From Ascidia mentula (lineage: Eukaryota; Chordata; Ascidiacea; Phlebobranchia; Ascidiidae): a DNA stretch of 64,000 nt. The stretch spans positions 14,446,001 to 14,510,000 of the forward strand of contig OX387203.1 of NCBI GenBank assembly GCA_947561715.1, given 5' to 3'. Shown here piece after piece: positions 47,990 through 59,401 of the stretch. The translations under genes and the position numbers were made by a program. Below the pieces are notes generated by a model. That model saw nothing but the letters and a program-made list of their open reading frames with translations, did no database searches and had not been told where the DNA came from. How positions within the stretch are numbered: the stretch's first letter is position 1; each line of letters opens with the position of its first letter.

Positions 47990-49090
47990 CAGGATGGCCG
48001 AGTTGTCTAAAGTACTGCGACCTGAACGCAAACTGTCAAAATCACAACAAAAATTTAAAAAAAAAAACACACAAACCGGCGCAGTCTCAATCAATAATGT
48101 TGGTAATATTTACCAAGAATCCGATAAGATCGAACAAAGCTTGACACCTTCGTGTAAATCCCAGGTTTGTTTACGTTTCTACAACCGATGCCCCAACTTG
48201 TGATATCCCAGATTGTGTGATGGTTTCTGTTAAAGTCAACGCATGACAAGAACTCCCACTGTTAGTGCCGTCGTTCTGAAAAACAAGATTGGAAATTGTT
48301 TGTGGAAATATTTTTAGATAAACAAGAATGACTCGATTTAACCATACAGTAGCGAAAGTGGAAAAAGAAAAGTTCCACTCTTACTGCAGTAAACATTGTC
48401 AGGTTCAAACAGCCAAGTAGGCGACTGCAATTCTCATGGCCGAATATGCTCACTGGCGCCACTGTTGGCTATTTTTTTGGAAAATAGTGATTAGTTTATT
48501 TTTGTTAAAATGAAATACGATTTTAACTTTCATTACTGTTGTCATAGAGGTCACTTGTGTCTTGTGCAGTTTTATACATAAAGATAAAAGAAATAGGATA
48601 AGTTTGTACCACACCGAAAAGTTTTCAATTAACATGCGCTTTGTATTATTGCACCTATTAGCATTACCCCAATAAACAATTATATCCAGAACCATAGAAA
48701 ACTTCCTGCACCCCGCATTCCCCAACCAGATATTTCATACTCATATTGTGAAGAAAACTGGTTTTGTCCAAGAGGCAAACATGCTGACTGCACAAATCGA
48801 CTGCAAACATAGAAATAGGTTAGTAATGGGAAAAGTCCATGGATTACATTTGAATGAAATTGTGATTGTGTACTAAAATCCAAGCTGACATACTGCTTAC
48901 ATGGGAGAATTCGGAAAAAGTGAGATCTTGTGTAGAACGACATTGTTTCCGTAGACTTTCCACTTAAATGATTTGCAACAGTATAGTTGGGAATAATCAC
49001 ATAGTGAGGTTTTCCTCTTCAATAATTAGGTCAGAAGGTAATGTCAAGTGTGGGGTTTACAGCATCTTAATGTATGTCTCCAATGAATGG
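47990..49090 (-). pseudogene. Older diverged protease relic PF2
   Basis: Co-duplicate of PF1: the NKPGIY block (about 48,130-48,200), [16 protein letters not shown] (about 48,400-48,465), the [10 protein letters not shown] block (about 48,740-48,800) and weak remains beyond. It has lost more than PF1 at the exon 3 and exon 2 positions. Confidence 0.65.
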
Positions 49091-49559
49091 AAACCTGTTC
49101 AAATCGAAAAAGTAAATTAGTTTTCTTGATGTTATGTGAATATCACATATTGCACAGAATGTCACCATTAACTAACTTAAAAGTGTTTCTTCGGTTTGAC
49201 GTTGTAACACTTAAATCATTTTAACCTGTTGTCATTTTTGACAAACAAGTTGCAGATTTTGACAACTTTTTGTTAGTTTTTAAACTGTGTTCAAATATAA
49301 TCATATTATTCATCAATTCTTCATTATTTTGTAACAATTAAATAACAATGACTTATATCAATGGAGGGGAAGGTCAAATATAAAAACATAACCTTGTCTC
49401 AGACAATTTATAAAATATCATTTATGGAAAACTATTTGTATTGATTTTAAGCAATACTGCTTACCATATGTTTGTCATCTTTCATTGTCATTTTCTGTTA
49501 TGAGTAAGATTGCATTCTATCAGAGTGTGTTTAACTTGTAATATTACAACATAGGGTTT

Positions 49560-50374
49560 TCACCTTCTTCAGAGGTTTGCACCCAGTTTTTTAAAAAATC
49601 TTCGACTGGTTGTTTAGCGAGAAAGATTGTCAAAAGCCAACATCAAGCTGCACTGATGAGACCAAACAGATCAAATCATTGGCCCAGTCATCTAGTCTGC
49701 AACTCACTTAATATGATTTCTGTTGATAAACGTTACGAATTAATTTAGTTTGAGGTCAGCATGATGACCAGGACTTCTTCCAACAACAATTCATTGCGTG
49801 GATTAGTGATGTTTTTGGAGCCGATAAGATTGTTCTCATCAAGTGTGTTTCATTCAGATTTTGGATAAAATTTATTCTAGGATTTATTTATTTGGATTGA
49901 CTCGAGGATTCATTTAAAATAAACCCAGCAACTAACTTTTAAACAGCACACAACTAAATTGCAAGTAAGTATTTGTGTACAACAGACCAATACGAGACAT
50001 ACACTCACTTTATCATAACCAACATATTCTCTTGTAACTTGATTCATGGACGTTGTCAGTTTGTGGGAATTTCACTCTTCATTTGCAATGAGATTTCTTG
50101 CATTTAAAACCGATACATTGAAAAATAATATATTTTTGGACAGTTAAAGTTTTGATTTTATTCCAGGACTAAGTAGATCCGTCTGTTACGTTCCTACATG
50201 ACAACATTCTATTCTACAAACAACCCCTGGTATTCTTTCTTCTGAAAACTGGAATAAAAATGTCGGCAAACTTTCGTCTCACTTTCTGCTCCAGACATAT
50301 TTCACTTTATATATTTCGCAGCAATTTTGTTTACAGTAAAAAGCATTTATTTTGAAGAAATCACAAAAAAACAG
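49560..50374 (-). other. 3' flank of NLR-C, cut off from its gene by the MULE
   Basis: Aligns with about 430-1,255 and 21,025-21,605, the 3' flanks of NLR-A and NLR-B. Contains the AATAAA (50,346-50,351) that would serve NLR-C. The minus frame that is open here in A and B is closed in C, so it is 3'UTR or flank and not an exon. Confidence 0.6.
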
Positions 50375-50383
50375 GTATAATTC
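50375..50383. repeat. Left 9-bp target duplication of the MULE
   Basis: GTATAATTC, identical to 57,125-57,133. Units A and B have AAATAATTC and AAATAATTA at the empty site. Confidence 0.85.
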
Positions 50384-50530
50384 GGAAAAAATACTTACGT
50401 AGACAAGTCAGGTAAGACTCGCCTTTTTCTCACCTCTCTCTCGGTCGCCTCTCTCGGTTGCCTCTCTCGCTCTCTCACGTAGACAAGTCGAGTAAGATTC
50501 TTTCTCACTTGTTTGGCGGGAACTTACAGA
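50384..50530. repeat. Left terminal inverted repeat of the MULE
   Basis: Contains two CGTAGACAAGTC motifs (near the end and near 50,480) and short GGTCGCCTCTCTC repeats. The 13-bp unit is repeated fewer times than in the right end. Confidence 0.85.
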
Positions 50531-50640
50531 TGGCTGTTAGCGTACAACTTTTGCAATTTTAGATTATGCACGGTGGTTTAAGTAGGTTAATTACCCGCTA
50601 TTACTATTAAAGTGTATTTGATTTGAACTTGTTTTTTGAA

Positions 50641-53600
50641 ATGGATGTAAAGCGTTGTGAAACAAAAGACTGTGAAACACAGGTAAGAACTAATAAACTG
50701 TTACAAGTTTTTTAAGTAAATTTTTGTTTTTAGTGGGTTACTTCAATGGAAAGTTGTCGAAATGCAATCAAAGAATTTGAAATTTCCACCATGACCAAAT
50801 TCATTCAACAGAGAAAGATTTCATATGGTAGAACTTACGGGAAAAAACTAAAGTGCATAATTTTTATAAAGATTTGTGATTTACAGACATTTCCAAAAGT
50901 TTTGTACGGTGGGGTGAGTCATTAGTTCCATATGTCATATTAAAAACTATTTGGTTGGAATGCCAACATGGAACTGATCGAAACAAAAAGTACAATGAAA
51001 AGAGAAAAATGAAAACTCCTGAATCGGTGAATATTCAAATAGTGTTTTATAGGTTGAAAAAAATTTATTTCTTTTACATTAGTTACAAGATCATCCTAAT
51101 CCTTGTAAACGAAACTTGTGTGTCCAAGGCACCAAGAAAAAAGATTGCAAAGCAAAAGAATGCATTCAAGAAGTCCTTAAATTTCCACAATTTAAAGTAA
51201 TGATGGAGTTAAAAGTTTAGTAACAAAGAAACAAGATTATTCTATTACTCTGTAGTTGTTCAAAGATGAAAAATACAGCAAAACAAAATCAAGTGCAACC
51301 ATCAAATGCCTGTTGGCTGCAAATGATAAAGGCATTGAACAAATTATGGAGTACAAAATTTGCTTTCCAAATCAAAGCGAGCATTCTGGCCATGTTTTGG
51401 GACAAGTACATTATTTTCTAAAATATTGTTTGTTGAAAACATATAGATGTGTTTAAAAACTGCATATTGATATATCTTATTTCAGGAAGCTGGATTCTTG
51501 CAACCAGTTGATAAACAATTGATTGAGAAAATTGATGAGTTAGTATCTGAAGGTGTCCGTTCTGTTGACGAAATCATGCGGCATCTCAAATATTATGTCA
51601 TTCATGAACTCTTTAAAAATAGCAGTAAACCAGCACCAACTAACAGGCGATTCTTCCCAACCAAAAAAGACATTCAATCGCATTATCATAAAGCCGTAAC
51701 TAGGCAAAGACTCTCCAAAATCGATCAAACAAATGTCCAATGCCTAGTTGATGAATGGTCAAAAAATGCAGAGAAGGGTGCCAATATTTTGTTTCGACCA
51801 TATAAAGCCGGTGTTGGTTGGAGTGATAATCCCAATGCTGAAAAATGTCAAGATAATCCACATGAACAAACGATGCTGTTTGTCCATCAATTTGCTTGGC
51901 AGCGCAGACTTCTACTGCGTTATGGTCAAGACATTTGCCTTATGGATGCCACGTATAAAACATCTAAATATGCATTGCCATTGTTTTTTGTTTGTGTGAA
52001 GACAAACGTTGGGTATCAAGTTGTTGCAACTTTCATCACTCAAAATGAACGGCAATTTGACATAGAAGAAGCACTCTCAGTTCTTAAACAATGGACACCA
52101 AATTGGAAACCAGCATTTTTCATGACAGACAAATGTGATGCTGAAATTCATGCACTTGAAAGTGTTTTTAAAGGTAAGAGATTTTGTTTATATATGTTAT
52201 GAGTGTTTCGTTACCTTGCATTTTAAGAGAGGTTAAATAGACATTAATTCTAGATGATATTATCATTTATCACTTCAGATTGTCGAGTGCTTATATGTGA
52301 CTTCCACCGAGAGCAGGCATGGGAGCGCTGGGTGAAAAAATCTGAAAATAATGTTGGGGATGATAGAGAAAGTGTGTTAGCCCTTATGAGAGCTATTGCA
52401 AATGCTGAAAGCGAGGAAAGTTTTCAAAAATCTTTAAACAAGTTTCAGTCTAGCTCTTACTGGAAAGACAACAAAAGGCTTCAAAAATATTTCACTAATG
52501 TTTGGTTGGCAGAAAAAGAAGTAAGAAATGAGGTTTAACACAGTATTAATACAGCATACATCTACTACTGTTTGCTGTGTTTTAGAGATGGTTGTGGGTT
52601 TACCGAGCAGATCGCCTAAAGGTTCTTATACGAACCAACAATGGCGTAGAAAGACAAAATCGAATTTTAAAAGAATGTCACATTCGTTTTAGAACAGACA
52701 GATCTCTTTCTGGCCTGATTACAGTTTTACATAAAGAGTTTCTGCCAGAAGGGTTGGTTAAGTAAGTTTAAATTACACTGTGTGTATGTGTAAATGTATA
52801 AAATCATTAGCAAATAGGTTACACTTGTCATTTTAGGTATCAACAAGAAAATATGAGATCCTCAAGTCACTATCGAAGCTACAGTGACTTTGTTCCCCTC
52901 TTCCTTCAAAACCGACCTCGAAAAATAGTGAAGCATTGCATGCAGCGAATTGGGGAATCATCGAATGTCACAGCAAGTACAATTGAAAGGAATGGGAATG
53001 TTTTTTCGATAAAAAGTTGCTCAAAGGATTTAAATTTCGGAGGAACTGCTGCTTTTCCCAAATGCACATGTGCAGATTTTACAAGGTATTTTTTGCCTTG
53101 CAAGCACATGTTTGCTGTTTTTGAAAAGTACAATGATGTAGACTGGTATAGTCTACCTCCATGGTACCACAGTTCAGTACATATGATACTGGATCCAGAA
53201 GTTGTTGGTCAACTATCGGTTCAACAAGCATCAAAGAAAATGGATGAACCTGCAACCAAGCTATTTGATAAACCAACACATTCAAATGATTATGAAGAAA
53301 ACAGCGTTCCTTCCAATAAAAGTTCAAAATTGCAGAAAAGCCACCATAAGTTTGTTGAAGTGACAAAGGCCTTGCTGGATATGTCCTATGATGTTACTTC
53401 ATCAGATGTTTTGGATGATGCGGCTGCAAATATTGAAACATGGTTATCAAATTTTACGAAGGCATGTTCTTTTGATGGTGGTTTTAGAATAAGTCAAACC
53501 CCCAAACTGAAGACCCTTAAAAGAAAAAGACCATCATATCCACTATCGAAAAATGATGAGCTGCCCAGAAAACAACTAAAACCAAATCCATATACTTCAA

Positions 53601-54601
53601 GAGTTGGTGCTATAGCAAACCTCATGAGACCTTTACACCAAGTCAAAACCTTGTTTCCTGCAACAGGGTTGAAACCGAAATCAAACAAGACATTTATTGT
53701 AGAACACACGGATGATGACTTTGTCACACCAGCCTATATTGCAAACAAATCACATAAAAAGGTGCAAGCCACAAACATGATAACCCCAAAGATTGTAAAC
53801 AAACGAACCAAGATTGATCAGCAGATTTTAAAAAATGGGCCACATTCTCTCTGTATGTTGGATCTAAAAACAGTTGAACCTGTTTTACCGGACAATGAAA
53901 AAGCGATGTTAAAATCTAAAGATGAAGAGTTCATTCCTGGCTGGTTAACTGATGAAGTGATTAACAGTTACTTGTGGAGATTAACCACTGCCAACAGCCA
54001 TACACTGTATGTATGTTCCATGGTGGTCCGTACATTATTACAAAAAGGCTCTATTAAACGACTGTGGAGTGGCATCTCTCTTGACAAAAAACAAATAATT
54101 TTTTTGCCTTGGATAACTAAAAGACATTGGATTCTTCTTGCTGTCAACATTGGAAAAAGGAAATTGTTGTATGTCGACCCATTACAAAATTCCTGTGTTG
54201 ACTATGTGAAAGGTCTTTCTATGGCAAAATCAATGGTCAACCATTTGCTGTCAGAAAAATTTAAATTTCAGCTTGAATCGGTGGAATCCCCAAAACGAGT
54301 ACACCAACCTGATTCTGACAGTTGTGGAGTTTTTGTTTGCATGTATGCCAAGTGGCTTACTATGGCAACAAGCCTTGAACAAAGAGGTTCTGTATACTCA
54401 TACCGCAAAGAAATATTTGATACAATTGCAGGGAAGTGCCTAAATGGTAAACCCAAAAGAGACATGTGCAAGTTTTGCAATGATAATTCCAAGACTCTTT
54501 GGGTTGAATGTACAAGATGCAAACAATGGTTCCACACAGAGTGTGTAGGCAAAACTGTTGATGATGCATCAAATGATATATCTTTTGTTTGTCCAATTTA
54601 A
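50641..54601 (+). CDS. MULE transposase with CaRF-like, SWIM, Ulp1-type protease and PHD domains
   Basis: Nine exons: 50641-50682, 50734-50827, 50887-51026, 51083-51196, 51256-51405, 51486-52173, 52279-52520, 52586-52761, 52837-54601. Phases agree; total 3,411 nt, 1,136 aa, no internal stop. Exons 2-6 resemble the CaRF (ALS2CR8) DNA-binding region: WLECQHGTDRN, CVQGTKKKDCKAKECI, EHSGHVLGQEAGFLQP. The MULE core has Asp in CLMDATYKT (~331), Asp in FFMTDKCD (~392) and Glu in NNGVERQNR (~508). A SWIM finger follows (CTCADF, LPCKHMF, ~630-650). Then comes a Ulp1/C48-type domain with His in TKRHWILL, Asp in YVDPLQNS and Cys in DSDSCGVFVC (~950-1,030), and a C-terminal PHD finger (CKFCNDN, CTRCKQWFHTEC). 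Exon 2's donor is the least certain. Expected to act in the nucleus on the element's ends; the protease-like domain may act on SUMO-type conjugates. Confidence 0.85.
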
Positions 54602-54626
54602 TCACAAAAATGTTATCATTTTTTAC

Positions 54627-54761
54627 AAACCCTATCCAGTGCAAACGCTTGGTTATCGAGTGAGGTGTATATGCCACTATGCTGTGCGAAGGTTGCAAAA
54701 CCCTAGCCAGTGCAAACGCTTGGTTATCGAGTGAGGTGTATATGCCACTATGCTGTGCGAA
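54627..54761. repeat. 71-bp tandem duplication in the 3' region of the MULE transposase gene
   Basis: Two copies, starting AAACCCTATCCAG and AAACCCTAGCCAG, begin just after the transposase stop codon. An AATAAA for the transposase transcript follows at 54,768-54,773. Confidence 0.75.
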
Positions 54762-54834
54762 CATCTGAATAAAAACAGCAATGTGAATGACACACATCAT
54801 GCATTTTGTGAATGTACTTACAGTGTCTGCTTTT

Positions 54835-56791
54835 CTATGTCTGTAAAAACAAAATTAGATCAGGTTTATAAGTTAATGAAGATAGACACTACGGGTGTTA
54901 CAATTAAGTTCTTACCTCTGGTACTTTGGCTTTATCAATCTGCACAAAAACAAAATTAGATCAGGTTTATAAGTTAATGAAGATAGGCACTACGGGTGTT
55001 ACAATTTAGTTCTTACCTTTGGCGCTTTGTCTTCGATAATCTGCACAAAAACAAAGTTGAAATGTGGTTTGTGAGTTAATGAAGATAGGCACTACAGGTG
55101 TTACAATTAAGTTCTTACCTCTGGTACTTTGGCTTATCAATCTGCACAAAAACAAAATTAGATCAGGTTTATAAGTTGATCAAGATAGGCACTATGGGTG
55201 TTACAATTTAGTTCTTACCTCTGGTACTTTGGCTTTATCAATCTGCACAAAAACAAAATTAGATCAGGTTTATAAGTTGATGAAGATAGGCACTATGGGT
55301 GTTACAATTTAGTTCTTACCTTTGGCGCTTTGTCTTCGATAATCTGCACAAAAACAAAGTTGAAATGTGGTTTGTGAGTTAATGAAGATAGGCACTACGG
55401 GTGTTACAAGTAAGTTCTTACCTCTGGTACTTTGGCTTTATCAATCTGCACAAAAAGAAAATTGGATCAGGTTAATAAGTTAATGAAGATAGACACTACG
55501 GGTGTTACAATTAAGTTCTTACCTCTGGTACTTTGGCTTTATCAATCTGCACAAAAACAAAATTAGATCAGGTTTATAAGTTAATGAAGAGAGGCACTAC
55601 GGGTGTTACAATTTAGTTCTTACCTTTGGCGCTTTGTCTTCATTAATCTGCACAAAAACAAAATTAAATTGTGGTTTGTAAGTTAATGAAAAAAAGATTT
55701 TAACTTATAATAAACATTGCAATGTAGTCACTTACAACAAACTGATTCACTTCATTATTCTGCAAAAATGTAATGGTTTAAATGTTGTCAGAGAATAAAT
55801 GTTTTCAAAACTTACCAGAAACTGTTTGGCTCCGTTTGTCTACACAAAAAAACACAATGTCATATGTTAGTAAACAAATTAGAATTTATTTTGTACAAAA
55901 GTTACTCACAAGGCACTGCCTGGCTTTGTCAGTCTGCACATAATTAATAATATTACAAATAAGTTGATGTATAACAATCATGTAGTATGAGTGTCAATAA
56001 GCAGATTGAATATGTTAGCAGTGAACTGTGCAACCAGCATTACACAACACTTACCACCGCAGTTGCTTTTCTCTTTTTAAACTGAAAATAGTGATGTACA
56101 TCACAAAAAAAACAATGATTTAATACTTTTTGAACCAAAAACAGTAATGTACAACTTGGGAAATAAATATATAAATGTGATTTATAAAAAGAGATGATAA
56201 AAACATTAAAAATTATTCCACTGGTGTTTTCATGACTTACTTAAAATACAACTTACATTTTCCTGAAAATATTGGGGTGGTGCCCATCTGAACAGCAAAC
56301 AAATGATATTAATTACTACCAGTGCATGTTCATGATAAGTGTTTAGCAATTAGGCTACTTACTTTGCCGTCTTTGGCATTTTGTTCATACTAAAAAAGTA
56401 AAACAAGTGGGTTATTTTTTTTAAGTTGATTATATGTGTAAATGCACATTTACTTACTCTTGTAGTTTTCTGAACTCGCTTTGCGTCAGGTATCTGCGTA
56501 AAATTACACAAAGTTACTTAAGCATGTCCAAAGCAAAGCAAAAGTGTATAACAATATATATACTCCACCACATTACCCTTTGGGCATATTTTTTCTTTTC
56601 TGCGAAACAAAATATATTTCAACTTAGACCTCAACATTTAAATTTCCAACTCTTACTTGTGCTTGTTTCTCCTGATTTGTACTGATTTGGTTTGCACCTG
56701 GGGCACCATTTTGGGGCAGTGAAGGCAGGGGTGCCCCAGGTGCTGTGCAAAACAATTTATCAATATTGATAGTGCAATTGCTAAAACTCAT
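54835..56791 (-). CDS. Candidate micro-exon gene convergent to the MULE transposase
   Basis: Exons in coding order: 56657-56791 (135 nt, MSFSNCTINIDKLF... to EKQAQ), 56458-56493 (36, IPDAKRVQKTTR), 56363-56389 (27, YEQNAKDGK), 56055-56081 (27, FKKRKATAV), then 24-nt exons 55910-55933 (TDKARQCL), 55816-55839 (TNGAKQFL), 55736-55759 (NNEVNQFV), 55624-55647 (INEDKAPK), 55523-55546, 55422-55445, 55320-55343, 55219-55242, 55017-55040, 54916-54939 (IDKAKVPE or IIEDKAPK), ending in an exon reading Thr-stop at 54,835-54,840. Each has a pyrimidine-rich AG before it and GTAAG or GTGAG after, and all listed exons are phase 0. A possible exon near 56,256-56,286 has an uncertain phase, and one array member (55119-55141) is 23 nt and would break frame. 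Predicted product about 156 aa: Pro-rich head, Lys-rich tail. No known domain. Splicing is inferred from sequence only. Confidence 0.55.
54900..55660. repeat. Tandem array, about 100-106-bp unit, about 8 copies
   Basis: Each unit holds one 24-nt micro-exon (minus strand) with its splice sites and about 78 bp of intron. Two subtypes alternate irregularly: one coding IDKAKVPE, one coding I(I/N)EDKAPK. Confidence 0.85.
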
Positions 56792-56974
56792 TTTCTTTAC
56801 AACATAAGTAAACCAACACAAACAAATGTTTAGTGTTTCCACGTCATAGAAAGAGGTTTATTTTTGCAACAAGACACTTTTTGGTGTCCTATGCCAAATA
56901 CGTTCCCGCCAAACTATACCCGACTTGTCTACGTAAGTCTTCTTTTCTTGCTTTAGGACGCCGCAAGCTGTAAG

Positions 56975-57124
56975 TTCCCGCCAAACATGTGTGAGAGAGC
57001 GAGAGAGGCAACCGAGAGAGGCGACCGAGAGAGGCGACCGAGAGAGGCGACCGAGAGAGGCGACCGAGAGAGAGGTGAGAAAAAGGCGAGTCTTACCTGA
57101 CTTGTCTACGTAAGTATTTTTTCC
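56975..57124. repeat. Right terminal inverted repeat of the MULE, with a 13-bp minisatellite
   Basis: Inverted match to 50,384-50,530. Inside it GAGAGGCGACCGA occurs about four times in tandem, against about once in the left end, so the two ends differ in length here. A further CGTAGACAAGTC motif (inverted) lies inside near 56,930. Confidence 0.85.
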
Positions 57125-57133
57125 GTATAATTC
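57125..57133. repeat. Right 9-bp target duplication of the MULE
   Basis: GTATAATTC, identical to 50,375-50,383, followed by TGAAAGTC as at the homologous sites in units A and B. Confidence 0.85.
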
Positions 57134-57199
57134 TGAAAGTCTCGTGTTTTGTTTCAATCCGGACCACTGGAGTCTTCATCGGATGAGAGGAAGGAATAT

Positions 57200-59401
57200 T
57201 TACTGATAATCCAAACCCGAAACTTTCGGCTGAAAAAAAATCACAAAACTTTTAATTTCATCAAAAACCATGTTTTTATGCAAATAAAAATTAAGCAAAT
57301 TCTTACCGGGTTTTCCATTTTTTTAATCTCTTCTCCCAAGACTCGAATAGATTCGGAATCGAATCCGCATCTATACAGCTCCAACTTCTCATCCACTTTA
57401 GGGAGAATCCGACAAATATTTCCAACATCTTTTCGTTCAAACTTGTTGGAACTCAGGTTGAGAATTCTCAACTATTTAAAATATAAAAATTGGTCGGAAA
57501 TCTTTGATTCAAACTTTTTTCAAGACAGAATTTTTTCTTAAAACCGGATTAAAATTAACTCCATGTTTTCACTTTTAATTAAAAAAAGTGAGTTTTGAAA
57601 AAAAATCATGGATTTAAACAAATATTTATTCTCAAAATAATGAAAACCAACCTTGGGTCCTATCTTCATAATCGCTTCACAGATCATGTTTAAAGTTTCG
57701 GAATTAAGTCCGCATTTCCCCAACCCCAGCCACAAACCGGGTTCTCGAATCCGTGAGAGGAAATCCGTGAGAGGAAATCCGCGAGAGCGAAAACATCCGA
57801 ATTCTTCAGTGGGATGAAGCTTAAATTCAACTCCCCAGGACAAGAGAGGGCGATTTCATCTCTAAATATTCGGTCAACTTCCTGTAAATCTACGAGGAAA
57901 TCTGAAACAGGGACAAGTTTATTAAAACAAACATGGCGGAAGTTTTATTAAATCAATAAAACTTTTTATTGCAAACTTCAAACAAGATTTCTTCACTTTT
58001 AATCGGATTTAAACAAGACAAGATCCAACAAATTAATCAAATACAAAAACATTAACTTACTGGAAGGAAAATATAAACTTTATCCGACAAAAAATATGCG
58101 ACCTTCCTTTAAACCTTTCAACCTGAACATTTTTGTTCCATTCTCTTCTATAAGAACAATGGAATTGCGACGTCACAATACTTATTGTGACGCAACAGTT
58201 GCGTTTACAAACACGCATCACACAGACTGGGAATAAATACTAACCTCGTAACTCGTATCCACGTAAATACAATCCATCAGGCCTTTTTTCTCGCAGGTAT
58301 TTCGAAAGTTTCTTCAACAATTTTTTCGCACGTTTGTCTGAAAATAACAAAATCAACATTTACGGCAAAAATGGAAGCCATGTATTTGGATGGGAGAATT
58401 ATTTAAACTCCCAATGTGCGTTTTCCACAAATATAACCTGCGTATATTAGATGCGTAATGAGATGCGAGACTTTCGAAACCACGATGCCAGTTTACCCAA
58501 TATAATGGTAACTTGTAGTGGAAAGTATGTGAAAGTTTAACAGCAAGCTTTTCGCGTAAAGCAACGTTGTGTAACAAATTGTAAACATGGTTTTGCAAAT
58601 CGTTCAGGGCCGGTCAATGCAGACAATGCCTTGTATTACTTTGCTGGTTACAATTATTACAGCAGAATGATTTTCTTATGTTTAGATGAGAAAAAAAAGG
58701 GGTCACAGTTATTACACTTGCAGTTGATCCTAAATTTGCATAATTTTTTTCAGAGCAATTTAGGCGACCCCTCCCTAGGACATTTCATAACAATGATAAA
58801 ACGATGCAGTGGCAGAATGTTTTCCTATCGCACTAGCGTTCTTTTGTCTGGAGCAAGTTTATCTTCTCGTCCAGCGCATGGAATTGCCATTAATGCATTA
58901 TAATGAATTTTGGATAGTAGCAAACCTTGTCCTGCATGTTTTGGTTGTTTGTGAAAAAGATCTAAAAACAGCTTCATTAATCCTCTGGGTGTTTCTGTGG
59001 TGGAATTAGAAGCAACTGAAAAGAAGTAAAAATATGTTGTTTCAAATGTTTGTGTTCGTCACCAGTGCAAGACTGACTAATTGTAAGAAAGGCAGGCAGG
59101 GTCAGTCAATGGAGACAAGTGCAACAAAACAAATATGTTAAATGACAACAGCATCTTAACTTTGGCATCAATTAGATGGTCCCAGATTTTTACACCTAAA
59201 TGCCTTGTATTACTTTACTGGTTACAAATGTTACAGCAAAGTTTTTTTTGTCTTTTTAGACAAGAAAAAAAGATTGTTTTTAATGTAACTGACTACCATG
59301 CATTTGTTCCTCATTGTTAAGTGTGGAGAATGCTAGGTCACTGGAAGCAGTCTTGACTGAGGTTGATGGCAAGGTTTTTAGACTGGAACCACTTCCATCA
59401 C
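57200..59401 (-). pseudogene. NLR-C: 3' fragment of a third NLR gene
   Basis: Exons matching the end of NLR-A, in coding order: 59297-59401 (Ser/Thr linker), 58245-58337, 57652-57901, 57307-57471, 57200-57229. The NACHT exon and everything before it are missing; homology ends at about 59.5 kb. The large LRR exon (57,652-57,901) is 250 nt where A and B have 236: a 14-bp tandem duplication (CCGTGAGAGGAAAT at 57,751-57,778) breaks the frame. The final LRR exon and stop are kept (LELYRCGFDSESIRVL). The MULE lies between the stop codon and the poly(A) signal. So NLR-C is a 5'-truncated, frameshifted remnant. Confidence 0.8.

Larger units (their letters stand above)
50384..57124. mobile_element. 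Complete Mutator-like (MULE) DNA transposon, 6.74 kb
   Basis: Terminal inverted repeats start GGAAAAAATACTTACGTAGA at both ends and match for about 145 bp (50,384-50,530 and 56,975-57,124). A perfect 9-bp target duplication flanks it, the size typical of MULEs. It is inserted in the 3' flank of NLR-C, and the homologous empty site is visible in units A and B. It holds a + strand transposase gene (50,641-54,601) and a convergent minus-strand candidate gene (54,835-56,791). The exact target duplication, long matching ends and open transposase suggest recent insertion. Confidence 0.9.

Noticed and set aside
53079-53366. Minus-strand 95-aa frame and others opposite the MULE transposase
   Set aside because: Shadows of the long transposase exon; no splice or start support.
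56256-56286. 31-nt exon in the micro-exon gene (MGTTPIFSGK)
   Set aside because: It has AG and GT borders, but its length would shift the frame of the next exon into a stop; left out of the model, though a smaller exon within it is possible.
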